From positions 38,576,943 through 38,640,942 of the forward strand of contig NC_083571.1 in assembly GCF_027579695.1 (NCBI RefSeq): a stretch of DNA of 64,000 nt, in the 5' to 3' direction. The notes under the pieces are model-generated. The model searched no databases, had not been told where the DNA came from, and was given only the letters and a program-made list of their open reading frames with translations. Position numbers and translations under genes: made by a program. Positions 29,844-39,545 of this stretch are shown in pieces; the stretch's first letter is position 1; every line of letters begins with the position of its first letter. Origin of the DNA: Neoarius graeffei (lineage: Eukaryota > Chordata > Actinopteri > Siluriformes > Ariidae).

Positions 29844-31005
29844 GATGTAGATTTGAATGTCATCAGCATAACAATGAAAGTTAAGGCCATGGTTACAAAT
29901 AATCTGGCCTATAGGAGAAATACATAATATAAAAAGAAGGGGACCAAGGACAGAACCCTGAGGCACACCTTGAGCAACAGTAAAAGTGGATGATTTATGA
30001 ACACCAATAGAGATGAACTGTTGCCTGTTTGCTAGATATGACTGAAACCAGGCTAAAGCTAAGCCAGTAATACCAAAAGAAGATAGTCTGGAAATGAGTA
30101 TCTCATGATGTACAGTGTCAAAGGCAACTGTGAGGTCCAAGAGGACAAGGACATCAAGATGACCAACATCAGCTGAGAGCAGGAGGTCATTAACAACTCT
30201 TAAGAGAGCAGATTCAGTGCTATGCAGATTGCGAAAGCCTGACTGAAAGGATTCATAGAGATCATTATGAGCAAGGAAAGTATGAAGCTGAGAGGCTACA
30301 ACTCGCCCCATTACTTTAGCTAGGAAAGGGAGATTTGAAATGGGTCTGTAATTGGACAGTGAAAAAGAATCTAGGCCAGATTTCTTTAGCATTGGTGTAA
30401 CTGAAGCAATTTTGAGGGAGATGGGAACAGTGCCTAAAGCAAAACACTGATTAATCATAATAGCAATATAAGGGGAGATAGCAGATACACAGGATTTAAG
30501 AAGTGCAGTGGGTGCAGGGTCCAACAGACATGAGGAGGACTTAGTCATAATTTCCGAAACTTTAGAAGAATCAACAGGAGAGAAAGCAGAGAGACAGCAG
30601 TCAGCTTTATGAGGAAGAGCTACTAGCGGGACAGAAGAATGAATTTCAGAATGAAAGTGTTGGTAAATACTGTCAATTTTATCCTTGAAAAAAATCCAAA
30701 AAAAAGCCTGACACTGAGCAGGGGAATTGGGAGTGGTTGAGGAAGGAGGCTGAAGAAGTTTATTTATTGTATTAAACAGAGTTTTGGGTCTATGGTTGCC
30801 ACTCATAATGATGTTAGCATAGTAGGAGGATCGGGGAGCATTAAGAGCATCCTTATACTTTGCGATGTGTTCAGAGAAAAGTGAAAGATGAATAGTAAGG
30901 CCAGTTTTCTTATAAAGGTGCTCTAGCCACCTTCGCTTGGCCTTCATGGCCCTAAGCTCAGAGGTGAACCAAGGAGAGGCGCGATTTGCAGAGACCTGTC
31001 TAGTT
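29844..31005 (-). pseudogene. LINE 2 reverse transcriptase, main part
   Basis: A long open minus-strand frame: TRQVSANRASPWFTSELRAMKAKRRWLEHLYKKTGL, NPxxLF-equivalent KTLFNTINKLL, LLDPAPTALLKSC, VPISLKIASVTPMLKK, NYRPISNLPFLAKVMGRVV, YESFQSGFRNLHSTESALLRVVNDLL, DLTVAFDTVHHEIL, VPQGSVLGPLLFILCISPIG and FHCYADDIQIYI. Both catalytic Asp (YADD) and the DLTVAFD Asp are present and there is no stop, so this part is well preserved. The last ~30 residues of the open frame belong to the hAT end. Upstream it is cut by the Kolobok-like element in PLK-TRQ. Confidence 0.9.
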
Positions 31006-31009
31006 TTAA

Positions 31010-31685
31010 AGTGCATATTCTGGACCAGTGTTGTGTTTTTTTTATATGAAAGTATGTCCCTTTACACACTCATCCAGAAGGGTAATTTTGCACAAGGCCA
31101 TCTGTCTACAGCAGATAAAAATAAAATATCAAAACGCGTCTGGAAAAATCCCAAGGGAGTCTGGAGCCAGATTCGTGACGTTACCTGCGGAAGCGCCAGC
31201 AGGCTGCGCGAGCTTTGCACGGTTTCAGTGCACAGCCTGTGTAGACCAAGCGCTCCCATTTCTCCCTCATTGTCCAGTCTTTTGGAAAATGATGAGTACT
31301 AATCCCATCAAGATTGGTGTTGCTACACCCTCCTACAATACATCTGTTAACCATTTTAATAATTACGCGATAATGTTGAAGAAATTTGCAGAAAACCACC
31401 AGGTCGTTTTCTCATAAACAAACCAGCGCTGACGTAAGATTCAGAAGGAGGCGTCCCAGACGCGATATCATGAAAATCAATGTTTGCCAGGAACTCCAAA
31501 TGCCAAGTTTTTCAGAGGCAGACCAATTCACCTCAAATGGCTTGATTGCAACTGAATTTTTCTGGTATTGCGCAAGGTAAAATAATTGCAGAGAATGCAG
31601 AATGTTACAGATATTTGACCAAAGTTTAATATAAAATAGGAGAATTACATTGATCTTGCTCCTGAATTTACCCGTGATATGCCCT
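31010..31685 (-). mobile_element. Kolobok-like DNA transposon 3 (TTAA target, THAP exon)
   Basis: TTAA at 31006-31009 and 31686-31689. Inverted ends AGTGCATATTCTGG and AGGGCATATCACGG. It carries one THAP-type exon. Deleting it restores FPLKTRQVSANR in LINE 2. Shortest of the three TTAA elements. Confidence 0.8.
31195..31354 (-). CDS. THAP-like first exon of Kolobok element 3
   Basis: The frame begins MVNRCIVGGCSNTN (Cys-x4-Cys straight after the start), then ISTHHFPKDWTMREKWERLV, the HxFPKD and W region of THAP domains. It ends at FR with a GTAACG donor (plus positions 31189-31194). The exon stops before the Cys-x2-His half of the zinc site, which must have been on a second exon not found in this short copy. 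The residues just before the donor (YTGCALKPCKARAACW) do not look like the family, so drift or a wrong donor is possible. It is a remnant DNA-binding exon. Confidence 0.65.
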
Positions 31686-32360
31686 TTAAGGGGAACGAAA
31701 GTGTTGTGTTAGATATAGTATTATTGTAAATAGAAACTGTATCATCAGGAGAGGAAACCTCAGCAAATTTACAAAAAGAAGAGAGGAGAGATGCAGAGAA
31801 AGAATGCACATCAATAGAAGAAAGATTACGGAAAGAGACAGTAGAACGCAGAGGGAATTTAGAAGAAGGCACACTGAGACAACACTTAATCAACTTGTGG
31901 TCAGTAAAACCTACATCAGAACCCGATACAGATACAATTTTTATACCAGTAGAGCAAAGCAAGTCAAGTATATGACCATGATTATGTGTGGGAAAGTCAA
32001 CATGCTGAGTTAAACTAAGGCCCTGTCCACATGGCAACGGATTCAGGTGACTCCGATACAATTGCTTATCGTTTAGGCCTGGCGTCCACACGGCACCGGC
32101 GTTTTGGGTGCCCAAAACGCAATCTTTTTGAGAACGGGTTCCAGAGTGGAAAAATCTGGCAACATTGCCGTTGTGAAGTCGTCTGGATGAGTAGAACGGA
32201 TTTGTTTACGATGACATCACAACCACATGACTGTGAGTGCTTCACGCCGGGTAGAAGTGTAACGAACTCGATGCGAGTTGTCAACAAATCCTATAACTTG
32301 GTTCATGAAACGCGCTTACAAAATATTTTCACTGTGAATATTTATTGTGTAATGGTGCAA

Positions 32361-32361
<1 letters not shown>

Positions 32362-32411
<50 letters not shown>
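32362..32411. repeat. (GA)n microsatellite
   Basis: About 25 uninterrupted GA units within the MITE. Confidence 0.95.
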
Positions 32412-32413
<2 letters not shown>

Positions 32414-32531
32414 CTGCCCTTAGGGCAGAGTCAATCCCGCCAGCAAAAATAGGGAAAAAAAGGAGCGATCTCACCTCTTCAGATGATGGTTTAAGTCCTA
32501 CAATACATTCCTCAAAAAGGGTGTAGAAGAG

Positions 32532-32931
32532 CAAATTAATCCATCAACGTGTAGCATTCAATTTATTCCAGACCATTAAAGACGCCGCTTTCCGCGTAGA
32601 ATCATACGTCATCCTCGCCGCCATATTGGATAGGTCAAAGCGGAGAATAAAGATTCATGCGCTGCCTTTAACTGTACCAACAGGTTTACCGTCCAAACGA
32701 GATCACATGGGATTACCTTTCACAGGTGAGAAACAACAAATTAATCCATCAACGTGTAGCATTCAATTTATTCCGGACCATTAAAGACGCCGCCTTCCGC
32801 ATAGAATCATACGTCATCCTCGCCGCCATATTGGATAGGTCAAAGCGGAGAATAAAGATTAGCTGCGTTTAACTGTACCAACAGGTTTGCCGTCCAAACG
32901 AGATCACATGGGATTACCTTTCATAGGTGAG
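32532..32931 (+). repeat. ~205-bp direct tandem duplication in the MITE
   Basis: Both copies start CAAATTAATCCATCAACG (32532, 32737) and end ATTACCTTTCA(C/T)AGGTGAGA. They differ by a few substitutions and a short deletion in copy 2. Confidence 0.92.
32646..32725 (+). CDS. THAP-like exon fragment (copy 1 of 2)
   Basis: The frame reads KDSCAAFNCTNRFTVQTR then SHGITFHR and meets a GTGAG donor at 32726. CAAFNC is a Cys-x4-Cys pair and GITFHRF-type wording is the start of many THAP domains. No ATG is visible directly upstream (AATAAA precedes it), so the start codon may be lost. The second copy (to about 32925) keeps NCTNRFAVQTR but has a deletion that breaks the first cysteine region. Confidence 0.55.
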
Positions 32932-34220
32932 ACTGGAAAAATACTTTTCATTGTATTTGGTCATTATAATGTAATTTTCCGAACAGATTTTCCTGACTTT
33001 GTGGCTAATATGAAGTCTCGCGCATAATAGTTTATGCGCATGCGTCCTTACTTCTTCTATTGTTCTGGTGTCTCCGAAGGGACCGTCTTACAGCGCCCCT
33101 AGAGGTGTGGCATGTATATTGCATCGTTTTCAGCAAGCGTTGCGTTGCCATATGGACCTGATATTTTACTGATCGTTGCCCATTTGGACGCGATATATTT
33201 TTAAATAACATCTCGTTGCCGTTGTCGTATGGATGTAGCCTAAAACATTCAAAGACAGTCAAGAGCTCATCAGTAAGGGAGCAATTAGTATCAACATGAA
33301 AAGTCACCCAGAAGAATGACAGCAGTACAGACAGATGAGGCTACAGTTAGCAGTTCATTCAGTTCAGACAGAAAAAGAGATGGTGATGATTTGGGAGGTC
33401 GATAGATTAAGATCAGCAACAACGGTGTGGGAGTGGAGGTTTTCAAAGCCAGATATTCACAGGATGTAACATCGTGAAAAACAATCTCTTTAAGTTTCAA
33501 ACCACATCAGAAAACTGCAGCTAGACCTCCACCTTTCCCTGTGAGACGGGGTTTTGATATATGTGTGTATCCAGCTGGTGAAGACATATTTAAATGTAGA
33601 TAGTCCTCAGCCTGTTGCCATGTTTCCACAAGCAGAAGTATGTCCAGGGTCTTTTGGATAATTAGGCCATTAATGAGTGACTCTTTGTTGGTGATGGAGC
33701 GGGAGTTTAAAAGGCCAATCTTCGGAGGAAACACAGGTGACAATCCAGAGACAGCAGAACCTTGCAGTTTCCCAAGTGAGCGAAGAACACCGTGATTAAT
33801 TCCATGATCGTTCTTGTTGACCTTGGCAATCCAACTGTGTATCCATATGATGGGTATGGAAGACCCCGAAGCATAATGAGCAGTCGGAGAGTGCAGAGAC
33901 CCGTAAATAAACAGAGGGCAGCGTGTGATTCCAATAGAGTAGCACAGATTAAATACCACTGAATCCAAGTGGCGCCGCGCACTAAGGCTTTTTAATTCCT
34001 CCGGCGAGTAGGTTTAAAACATGGGTAAAAGCCCGGGCCACAAAACCAATACCCAGACCCACAGCCACAATCCAAAAACAGATGGATAGATGCAGTCCAA
34101 TGTAAGGTGCAAAGCCACCTTAGCCTAACACCGCTCATAAACATAGCCAAAACACCAGCGGTACCACACTCAGAGTACAGTGCAGGGAAGCAATTTGACT
34201 AACCAGCACATAAAACAAGG

Positions 34221-34360
34221 CAACAGCATAGTAAACGGTGGAAACTCAGGGTGTATTCAGACCAGGATAGTTCCATAGTTCACTTGCTTTCAACAGCATA
34301 GTAAACGGTGGAAACTCAGGGTGTATTCAGACCAGGATAGTTCGATAGTTCACTTGCTTT
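34221..34360. repeat. 70-bp tandem duplication spanning the left end of a transposon
   Basis: 34221-34290 and 34291-34360 differ by about two bases. Each copy holds flanking DNA (CAACAGCATAGTAAACGG), the target triplet TCA and the first ~40 bp of the transposon end. Confidence 0.95.
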
Positions 34361-35388
34361 GGTCCGAACCAAATGTTTTTTTTTATTTTTTCATTTTGGT
34401 GCAGTTCGCTTTCACACTGTACATTTTAGTAAGCGGACCAAAATCTGTCAACAAAGCCACGCGCCCTGAGGTCATTCAGCTATTGGTCAGAGACGACATG
34501 CACACAAAGTGTTAAGTTCAAAAGTAGTCATGGAGGCTTTCCGTGCTGTTATTCTTTTTAATGTCATCAAAGCTATATGTTTTTTCCAGTTTTTACTGTT
34601 TTCACAATTGTGCGATTACTATGCTGTTGTACAAGTAATTTATCAATGACGACGACAAGGCGGCTATGGAGGATAGCGCTGATGAGCGCACATCATGTTG
34701 TGACAGTTCTGGCTCTTCACGCAATAGATGAATTTCTTTTTTGTGTCGCTAGTACCGCCACTTTTTGAAAGAATGTCCCTGATTTTAATGTAGGTCTGAC
34801 GGAGTTTCTTCACTTTTAGCCGACATTGTTCTGGGGAGCGCGTGAACCCCTTCTCCTTCATTTTCTCACTGAATACAGCAAACACATCGGCATTTTTGTG
34901 TGTTCTCTCCAAAAGCTCAGATATGTGTACATCTGCCCATATATCCACAAGGGTATGCATTTCTTCCTCGGCCCACGTTTGCCCCCTACTCATTTTTTGT
35001 ACTCTGTAGTCTAGCCTACCACTGGTCTGAATGACTGAACGACTGTTGTAAGGTTCCCTTGACAACCGAAACAGTGTTTGCACTTTGCGGTGGAGTGTCA
35101 AGACTCTGTTTCCCATAATGCTCGACAAACGACGGAAGCTCCTGAGGTACAAAAATGCAAAACTGTCGGATTAGGTCCGGTCTGCTTTCACACCTCCAAA
35201 AGATCCGCACCAGGGTTCCTTTGGTCCGGACCGAGTCCGACCTTGCAGCTCGGTCTCAGTCCGCTTGTTTGGTCCGGACCAGAGTTCGGTGGTTTGTATT
35301 CAGACCAACCCAAAAGGTCCGGACCAAGGGAAATTTGGTTCGTTTGGTCGTTTGGTCCGGACCAAACAACGTAGGTGTGAATACGCCA
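34319..35388 (-). mobile_element. PIF/Harbinger-like element with Myb/SANT gene
   Basis: Ends GGGTGTATTCAGACC and, inverted, TGGCGTATTCACACC. TCA triplet on both sides (34316-34318 and 35389-35391). The right sub-terminal region repeats GGTCCGGACCA palindromes (35220-35370). A Myb/SANT protein is encoded on the minus strand; no nuclease is present. Confidence 0.72.
34664..34993 (-). CDS. Myb/SANT-like (trihelix) protein of a PIF-like element, N-terminal part
   Basis: The start MSRGQTWAEEEMHTLVDIWAD at 34993 is chosen because W-x-EEE opens this domain family. The open frame extends further upstream, but those residues are not family-like. Next come HKNADVFAVFSEKMKEKGFTRSPEQCRLKVKKLRQTYIKIRD, the second and third helices of a Myb_DNA-bind_4-type fold, about 90 residues in all. 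Such proteins bind the ends of Harbinger elements and recruit the nuclease. After SGGTSDTKKKFIYC the reading becomes unlike the family and probably runs into an intron. The domain itself has no disruption. It could also be a host-type trihelix exon, but its place within the inverted repeats argues for the transposon. Confidence 0.75.
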   Translation of the reverse strand: MSRGQTWAEEEMHTLVDIWADVHISELLERTHKNADVFAVFSEKMKEKGFTRSPEQCRLKVKKLRQTYIKIRDILSKSGGTSDTKKKFIYCVKSQNCHNMMCAHQRYPP

Positions 35389-35391
35389 TCA

Positions 35392-35933
35392 CTCACCACT
35401 GCTGAAGTCAAGCGGGTGGAAAGAAAGAGGGGGCTCGCAGGCGGGTTAGCTACAGGTGATTGCAAAAAGCCAATATCAAAACCAAGCAAGAAGAGTCTGA
35501 AATTAACCAAAAAGAAACAAAATGGATTTGCAACATGTTGCCAAAAATCAGAAGCACAGTTAAAGAAAACAAAAAAAAGACAGAAAACTCTTTCTTGCAG
35601 GAGAAGAGGCAGCAAATTCGTGCACTACGTACTCTCAACCAGAAATGAAAATGGAAAAGAACTGATTTGGAAGAAACCCATAATTCAAACAAATTAGCAA
35701 GTAGCTAAAAGGTACACAACAAGCCGGTTAGCCACATTCACCCTCTGATTCACTTCTGGTAATTAGCATTGATGCTAAGCAGTAAAATGGTTCTTCTCTC
35801 TAGCTTTCCCTTGCAGGAAGAATGTGAACATTACTGATCTCTCTACACTGAGGCTAACTAGGCAGTGGCTAAAGTTAGCAGCTAGCAAGTTCACCATAAA
35901 CTGTGTGGTCATGATGTAGTAATATGTTAGTGA
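35392..35933. other. No feature recognised
   Basis: A-rich sequence with lysine-rich short frames and no conserved motif. It might be the 5' region of LINE 2; nothing in it proves this. Confidence 0.4.
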
Positions 35934-36099
35934 ATGTGAGTGTGAATGGTTGTCTGTGTCTATGTGTCAGCCCTGTGATGACCTGGCGACTTGTCCAGGG
36001 TGTACCCCGCCTTTTGCCCATAGTCAGCTGGGATAGGCTCCAGTTTGCCTGCGACCCTGTAGAATGATAAAGCGGCTAGAGATAATGAGATGAGATGAG
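35934..36099 (+). mobile_element. tRNA-derived SINE, 5'-truncated copy (f)
   Basis: Begins within the body (GTGAATGTGAGTGTGAATGG) and runs to the GATGAGATGAG tail. It is directly followed by copy (g). Confidence 0.88.
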
Positions 36100-36351
36100 A
36101 CTTCTTAAGTGGGGTGGCACAGTGGTGTAGTGGTTCGCGCTGTCGCCTCACAGCAAGAAGGTCCGGGTTCAAGCCCCGTGGCCGGCGAGGGCCTTTCTGT
36201 GTGGAGTTTGCATGTTCTCCCCGTGTCCGCATGGGTTTCCTCCGGGTGCTCCGGTTTCCCCCACAGTCCAAAGACATGCAGGTTAGGTTAACTGGTGACT
36301 CGAAATTGACCGTAGGTGTGAATGTGAGTGTGAATGGTTGTCTGTGTCTAT

Positions 36352-37045
36352 TGCCGCTTTTCCACTACCAACGCGGCTGAGTTGGGCTGAGCCGTGCCGT
36401 GCTGAGTTGGGCTGAGTCGAGCTGAGTGGCGCTGTTGGAGTTGCATTTCGACTACAACCGCGCTGAACCGTGCTGGCTGGAAGTGGGTGGACACATTGGG
36501 TGGAGTTAGCGAAAGTGGGTGGACGTCACGTGATGTCGTTAGGCGGCGCAAACAGTGACATCAGTGATCTTTTAAGCGGTAGTCTCACGACCCGGAGAGT
36601 AAACAATAAACATGGAGTCGTTAGTGTTGCTGGTCTTGGTGCTGTGGCTTGTTGTCACTGACAACGCCAACAGATACTGGCAAGAGCGTATAGATGAGGC
36701 GAGGCGCATAAGGCTTCAGAAATTCTCATAATTCGTAATTCTTCTTCTTCCGGGTTTACGGTGTTTACAGATCCCAGCGTGCTCGCGGGGCGTGTGTGGG
36801 CATGTGAGGACACTCCTCCTCACCAATCAGTGCACAGGGGAGTGTCTCCTCACGCCCCTAGCCCGACTCGGCTCGGTTTGGCTCGCTTCAGCCCTACTCC
36901 AAAACCATGCGAGTTTTGGGTGCTAAGCAGGACTGAAGTGAGCTGAGTCGTGCTGCTCTAAGGTAGTCGAAACGCGAGCCGTGTCGGGCTGAAGTGAGCT
37001 GAAGCGAGCTGAAGTGAGCTGAAAAAGGGTAGTGGAAAAGGGCCA
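36352..37045 (+). mobile_element. MITE inside SINE (g), probably PIF/Harbinger-derived
   Basis: Inverted ends TGCCGCTTTTCCACTACC and TGGCCCTTTTCCACTACC. 3-bp duplication TAT (36349-36351 and 37046-37048) restores the SINE sequence GTCTATGTGTCAG. Sub-terminal GCTGAGT/GCTGAAGTGA repeats at both ends. It carries a short frame resembling the start of a Harbinger protein. Confidence 0.88.
36612..36731 (+). CDS. Short frame, possible HARBI1-like N-terminus
   Basis: 39 codons: MESLVLLVLVLWLV, then DNANRYWQERIDEARRIRLQK and a stop. A hydrophobic start followed by an arginine-rich helix recalls the N-terminus of some fish Harbinger nucleases, but this is from memory only. If correct, the MITE is an internally deleted Harbinger element that kept its first exon. 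Confidence 0.4.
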   Translation: MESLVLLVLVLWLVVTDNANRYWQERIDEARRIRLQKFS

Positions 37046-37620
37046 TATGTGTCAGCCCTGTGATGACCTGGTGACTTGTCCAGGGTGTACCCCGCCTTTC
37101 GCCCGTAGTCAGCTGGTATAGGCTCCAGCTTGCCTGCGACCCTGTAGAACAGGATAAAGCGGCTAGAGATAATGAGATGAGATGAGACTTCTTAAGTGAT
37201 TTGCTTACAACTCTTTGAGTACTTCACTTACATTGTAAATGACTCTGAGTGATTCACAAGTGTTTGTAAATGCGTTGTTAAATGATTTATTTATGTGTAA
37301 TTGAGTGCTTATTTGATTCAATTACATTTGTAAATGACCACATAAACGATTCATTTATATTTGTAACTGTCTCCTAAAGTGAGTCACTTACATTTGTAAC
37401 TGACTCTGAATGATTCACCTACATTTATAAATGCCTACTTAAGTGATTTGCTGAGATGATTCACTTGTTTGCACATGACTACTCAAGTGAGTCACTTTTG
37501 TTTGTAAATAATTCTTTGACTGACTCACTAACACTAACTGACTAATTGGATAATTCACTTATATTTGTAAGTGACTCCTTAAGTGATTTGCTTACAATTG
37601 TAAACAACTCTTTGAGTACT

Positions 37621-37749
37621 CCATCCATCCATCCATTATCTGTAGCCGCTTATCCTGTCCTACAGGGTTGCAGGCAAGCTGGAGCTTATCCCAGCTGACT
37701 ACAGGTGAGAGGCGGGGTACACCCTGGACAAGTTGCCAGGTCATTGCAG
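37621..37749 (-). mobile_element. SINE 3' fragment of a related sub-family
   Basis: On the minus strand it matches the SINE 3' body but ends in a (GGAT)n tail (CCATCCATCC on plus) rather than GATGA. Duplication TTGAGTACT at 37612-37620 and 37750-37758. Confidence 0.85.
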
Positions 37750-38109
37750 TTGAGTACTTCACTTACATTGTAAATGACTGAATGATTCACAAGTATTTGC
37801 AACTGACTCTGAATGATTCACAAGTGTTTGTAAATGCCTTGTTAAATTATTTATTTATGTGTAATTGACTCCTCAGTTGATTTAATTATATTTGTAAATG
37901 ACCATATAAACAAGTCATTTATATTTGTAACGGTCTCCTCAGGTGAACCACTTACATTTGTAACTGACTCTGAATGATTCACCTACATTTACAAATACCT
38001 AATTAAGTACTTTGCTGAGATGATTCACTTGTTTTCACATGACTATTAAAGTGATTCACTTTTGCTTGTACAGTAAATAACTCTTTGACTGACTCACTAA
38101 TACTCACTC

Positions 38110-39388
38110 ACTAACAGGTAAGATGTACCTGTATAAGACAGTAGTGAGACCAGCTGTGATGTATGGATTGGAGACCATACCCTTAACGAAGAGACAGGAG
38201 GCAAAGTTGGAGGTGGCGGAGTTGAGGATGTTAAGGTTTGCGATGGGAGGTTGGACAGGATAAGGAACGAGCACATCAGAGGGACAGCACATGTGGAGAG
38301 CTTGGGAATTAAGCTAAGAGAGATGAGACCTGGGTGCGATTTGCTGGGGAGGATGGTGGGGATCATCCCCCCTCTGGTTTTTATCTCTGCTGAAAAAAAA
38401 TCCTCGGGGACAACCCCGTCAATAAAACAAACAAACAAACCAAAAATAAAGTTGACATGACAGGCATGTTGTGACAGTTTTCTATGGTCTACATTGCACT
38501 CACTTTCAAAATGACCCGAAGTGGCAGCTTTGATGTTCACGAACGTCCCCAGCAAATAGATACATTGTAGATAATAACATCTTTGTGTTCTATGCAGGGA
38601 TGCAAACAGCGCACCTTTTGGCGGATGCCGCCTTTTTCACGGCTGAATCGCGCAGATCCGATTTTTTTTTTAGGGGGGGCGTTGGAGTGTCTGATTATAA
38701 TTTCAAAGTAAATTCTGTATTAAAATTACTAAATAAGCAAATCCATTACAGTCCATGAAACAGGAAGTATAAGGATGAGAAAAAAACAGCTTAAATCGGA
38801 AAGCTGCGCACAATGTGAACTGCGCCATCAGAGCAAACTGTTCATTTAGTATTCATGTATTTTAGTGATTTTCGAGTCACTGTCCATTTAATCCGGAGGG
38901 AGAGAAACATCACAGCAACGCGACAAGCAATGCGAGCTTTGTTGTGTGTTAGTGTTCGTGTCTTTAGTCAGAGAGATAGGAAGATGAATTTACTATCTCT
39001 GGTTTAGTGTTCGTTTTCATTTAGTGTTATTCATTTGATATCATCGGATGTTATTGAGCTGTTAGCCTATTGTTACCTTAATTTTGTGATGTTTCATGAT
39101 AAAAAAAAAAAAAAATCCCCCCTTCTGGTTTTTTGACAAATCGCACCCTGGATGAGACTGAGATGGTATGGCCACATCCTGAGAAGAGATGCAGAGCATG
39201 TTGGAAGGAGAATGTTGAGGATGGAGCTGCCAGGCAAATGAAAAAGAGGAGATACAGTACATGGATGTGGTGAGAGAGGACATGAAAGTGGCAGGTGTGG
39301 TAGAGAAGGATGCGGAAGACAGGGAGCGATGGAGACGAAAGATCCGCTGTGGCGACCCCTAATCGGGAGCAGCCAAAAGAAGAAGAAG
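38110..39388 (+). mobile_element. RTE-like LINE 3' end, split by a hAT element
   Basis: Blocks 38110-38329 and 39159-39388. Translation gives KMYLYKTVVRPAVMYGLET, LDRIRNEHIRGTAHVESLG, then after the insert RWYGHILRRDAEHVGRRMLRMELPGK and ERWRRKIRCGDP, the C-terminal region of RTE-type LINEs of fish, with frameshifts. The 3' end reads CTGTGGCGACCCCTAATCGG and AAGAAGAAGAAG. Confidence 0.85.
38330..39150. mobile_element. Non-autonomous hAT element (821 bp) inside the LINE tail
   Basis: Inverted ends CTGGGTGCGATTTG and CAGGGTGCGATTTG. Perfect 8-bp duplication GATGAGAC at 38322-38329 and 39151-39158. No transposase. It contains an A run at 39102-39114 and a few CCCCCC/GGGG patches. Confidence 0.93.
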
Positions 39389-39545
39389 ATTCACTTGTTT
39401 TCACATGACTATTAAAGTGATTCACTTTTGTTTGTAAATAACTCTTTGACTGACTCACTAACACTAAATGACTAATTGGACAATTCACTTATGACTAAAT
39501 AAATGACTCTGGGTGATTCACTTATATTGGACATGACTCCGCAGT

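Larger units (their letters stand above)
32019..33240 (+). mobile_element. MITE-like element with THAP-like exons and TAA target duplication
   Basis: Ends GGCCCTGTCCACATGGCAACGG and, inverted, GGCTACATCCATACGACAACGG. TAA flanks at 32016-32018 and 33241-33243; removing the insert restores the LINE frame ECFSLTQH. A 3-bp TAA duplication is typical of PIF/Harbinger, but the THAP-like exon is not, so the superfamily is open. It contains a (GA)n tract at 32362-32411 and a ~205-bp direct duplication. Confidence 0.75.
31690..33990 (-). pseudogene. LINE 2 endonuclease region (33990-33244 and 32018-31690)
   Basis: Minus strand: KIGLLNSRSITNKESLINGLI, LDILLLVETW (endonuclease E), PRLTGKGGGLAAVF, LALKTSTPTPLLLILIYRPPK, TAVILLGDF (GDFN-type motif, broken after F), then across the MITE at 32019-33240: ECFSLTQHVDFPTHNHGHILDLL, SDVGFTDHKLI (catalytic SDH-like site, here TDH). 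This is an AP-type endonuclease with several frame changes. 33600-33968 also holds N-terminal sequence with no recognised motif. Confidence 0.85.
24672..34000 (-). mobile_element. LINE 2: L2/Rex1-like non-LTR retrotransposon, split by four DNA elements
   Basis: Read on the minus strand: endonuclease (33.7-33.2 kb, then 32.0-31.7 kb), linker and RT (31.0-29.84 kb), RT end (27.07-26.84 kb), C-terminal domain (25.39-24.82 kb) and a 3' UTR ending in CTATATAAATTGAAATTATT with an (ATT)n tail. Removing inserts at 32019-33240, 31010-31685, 27080-29835 and 25399-26835 restores each junction: ECFSLTQH, FPLKTRQ, IYITI-PSIA and SLTFEPHFK. About 3.2 kb of LINE remains. The 5' limit is approximate; the sequence up to 34248 may also belong to it. 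Confidence 0.87.
36112..37186 (+). mobile_element. tRNA-derived SINE, full-length copy (g), split by a MITE
   Basis: SINE parts 36112-36351 and 37046-37186. The target duplication ACTTCTTAAGTG at 36100-36111 and 37187-37198 brackets the whole, showing the SINE inserted first and the MITE later. Confidence 0.95.
37199..39545. repeat. Degenerate minisatellite, ~32-bp unit, interrupted
   Basis: Blocks 37199-37620, 37750-38110 and 39389-39545 consist of variants of TGACTC-NNN-AGTGATTCACTTACATTTGTAAA. Inserts are a SINE fragment (37621-37749) and a LINE tail (38110-39388). Confidence 0.82.
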
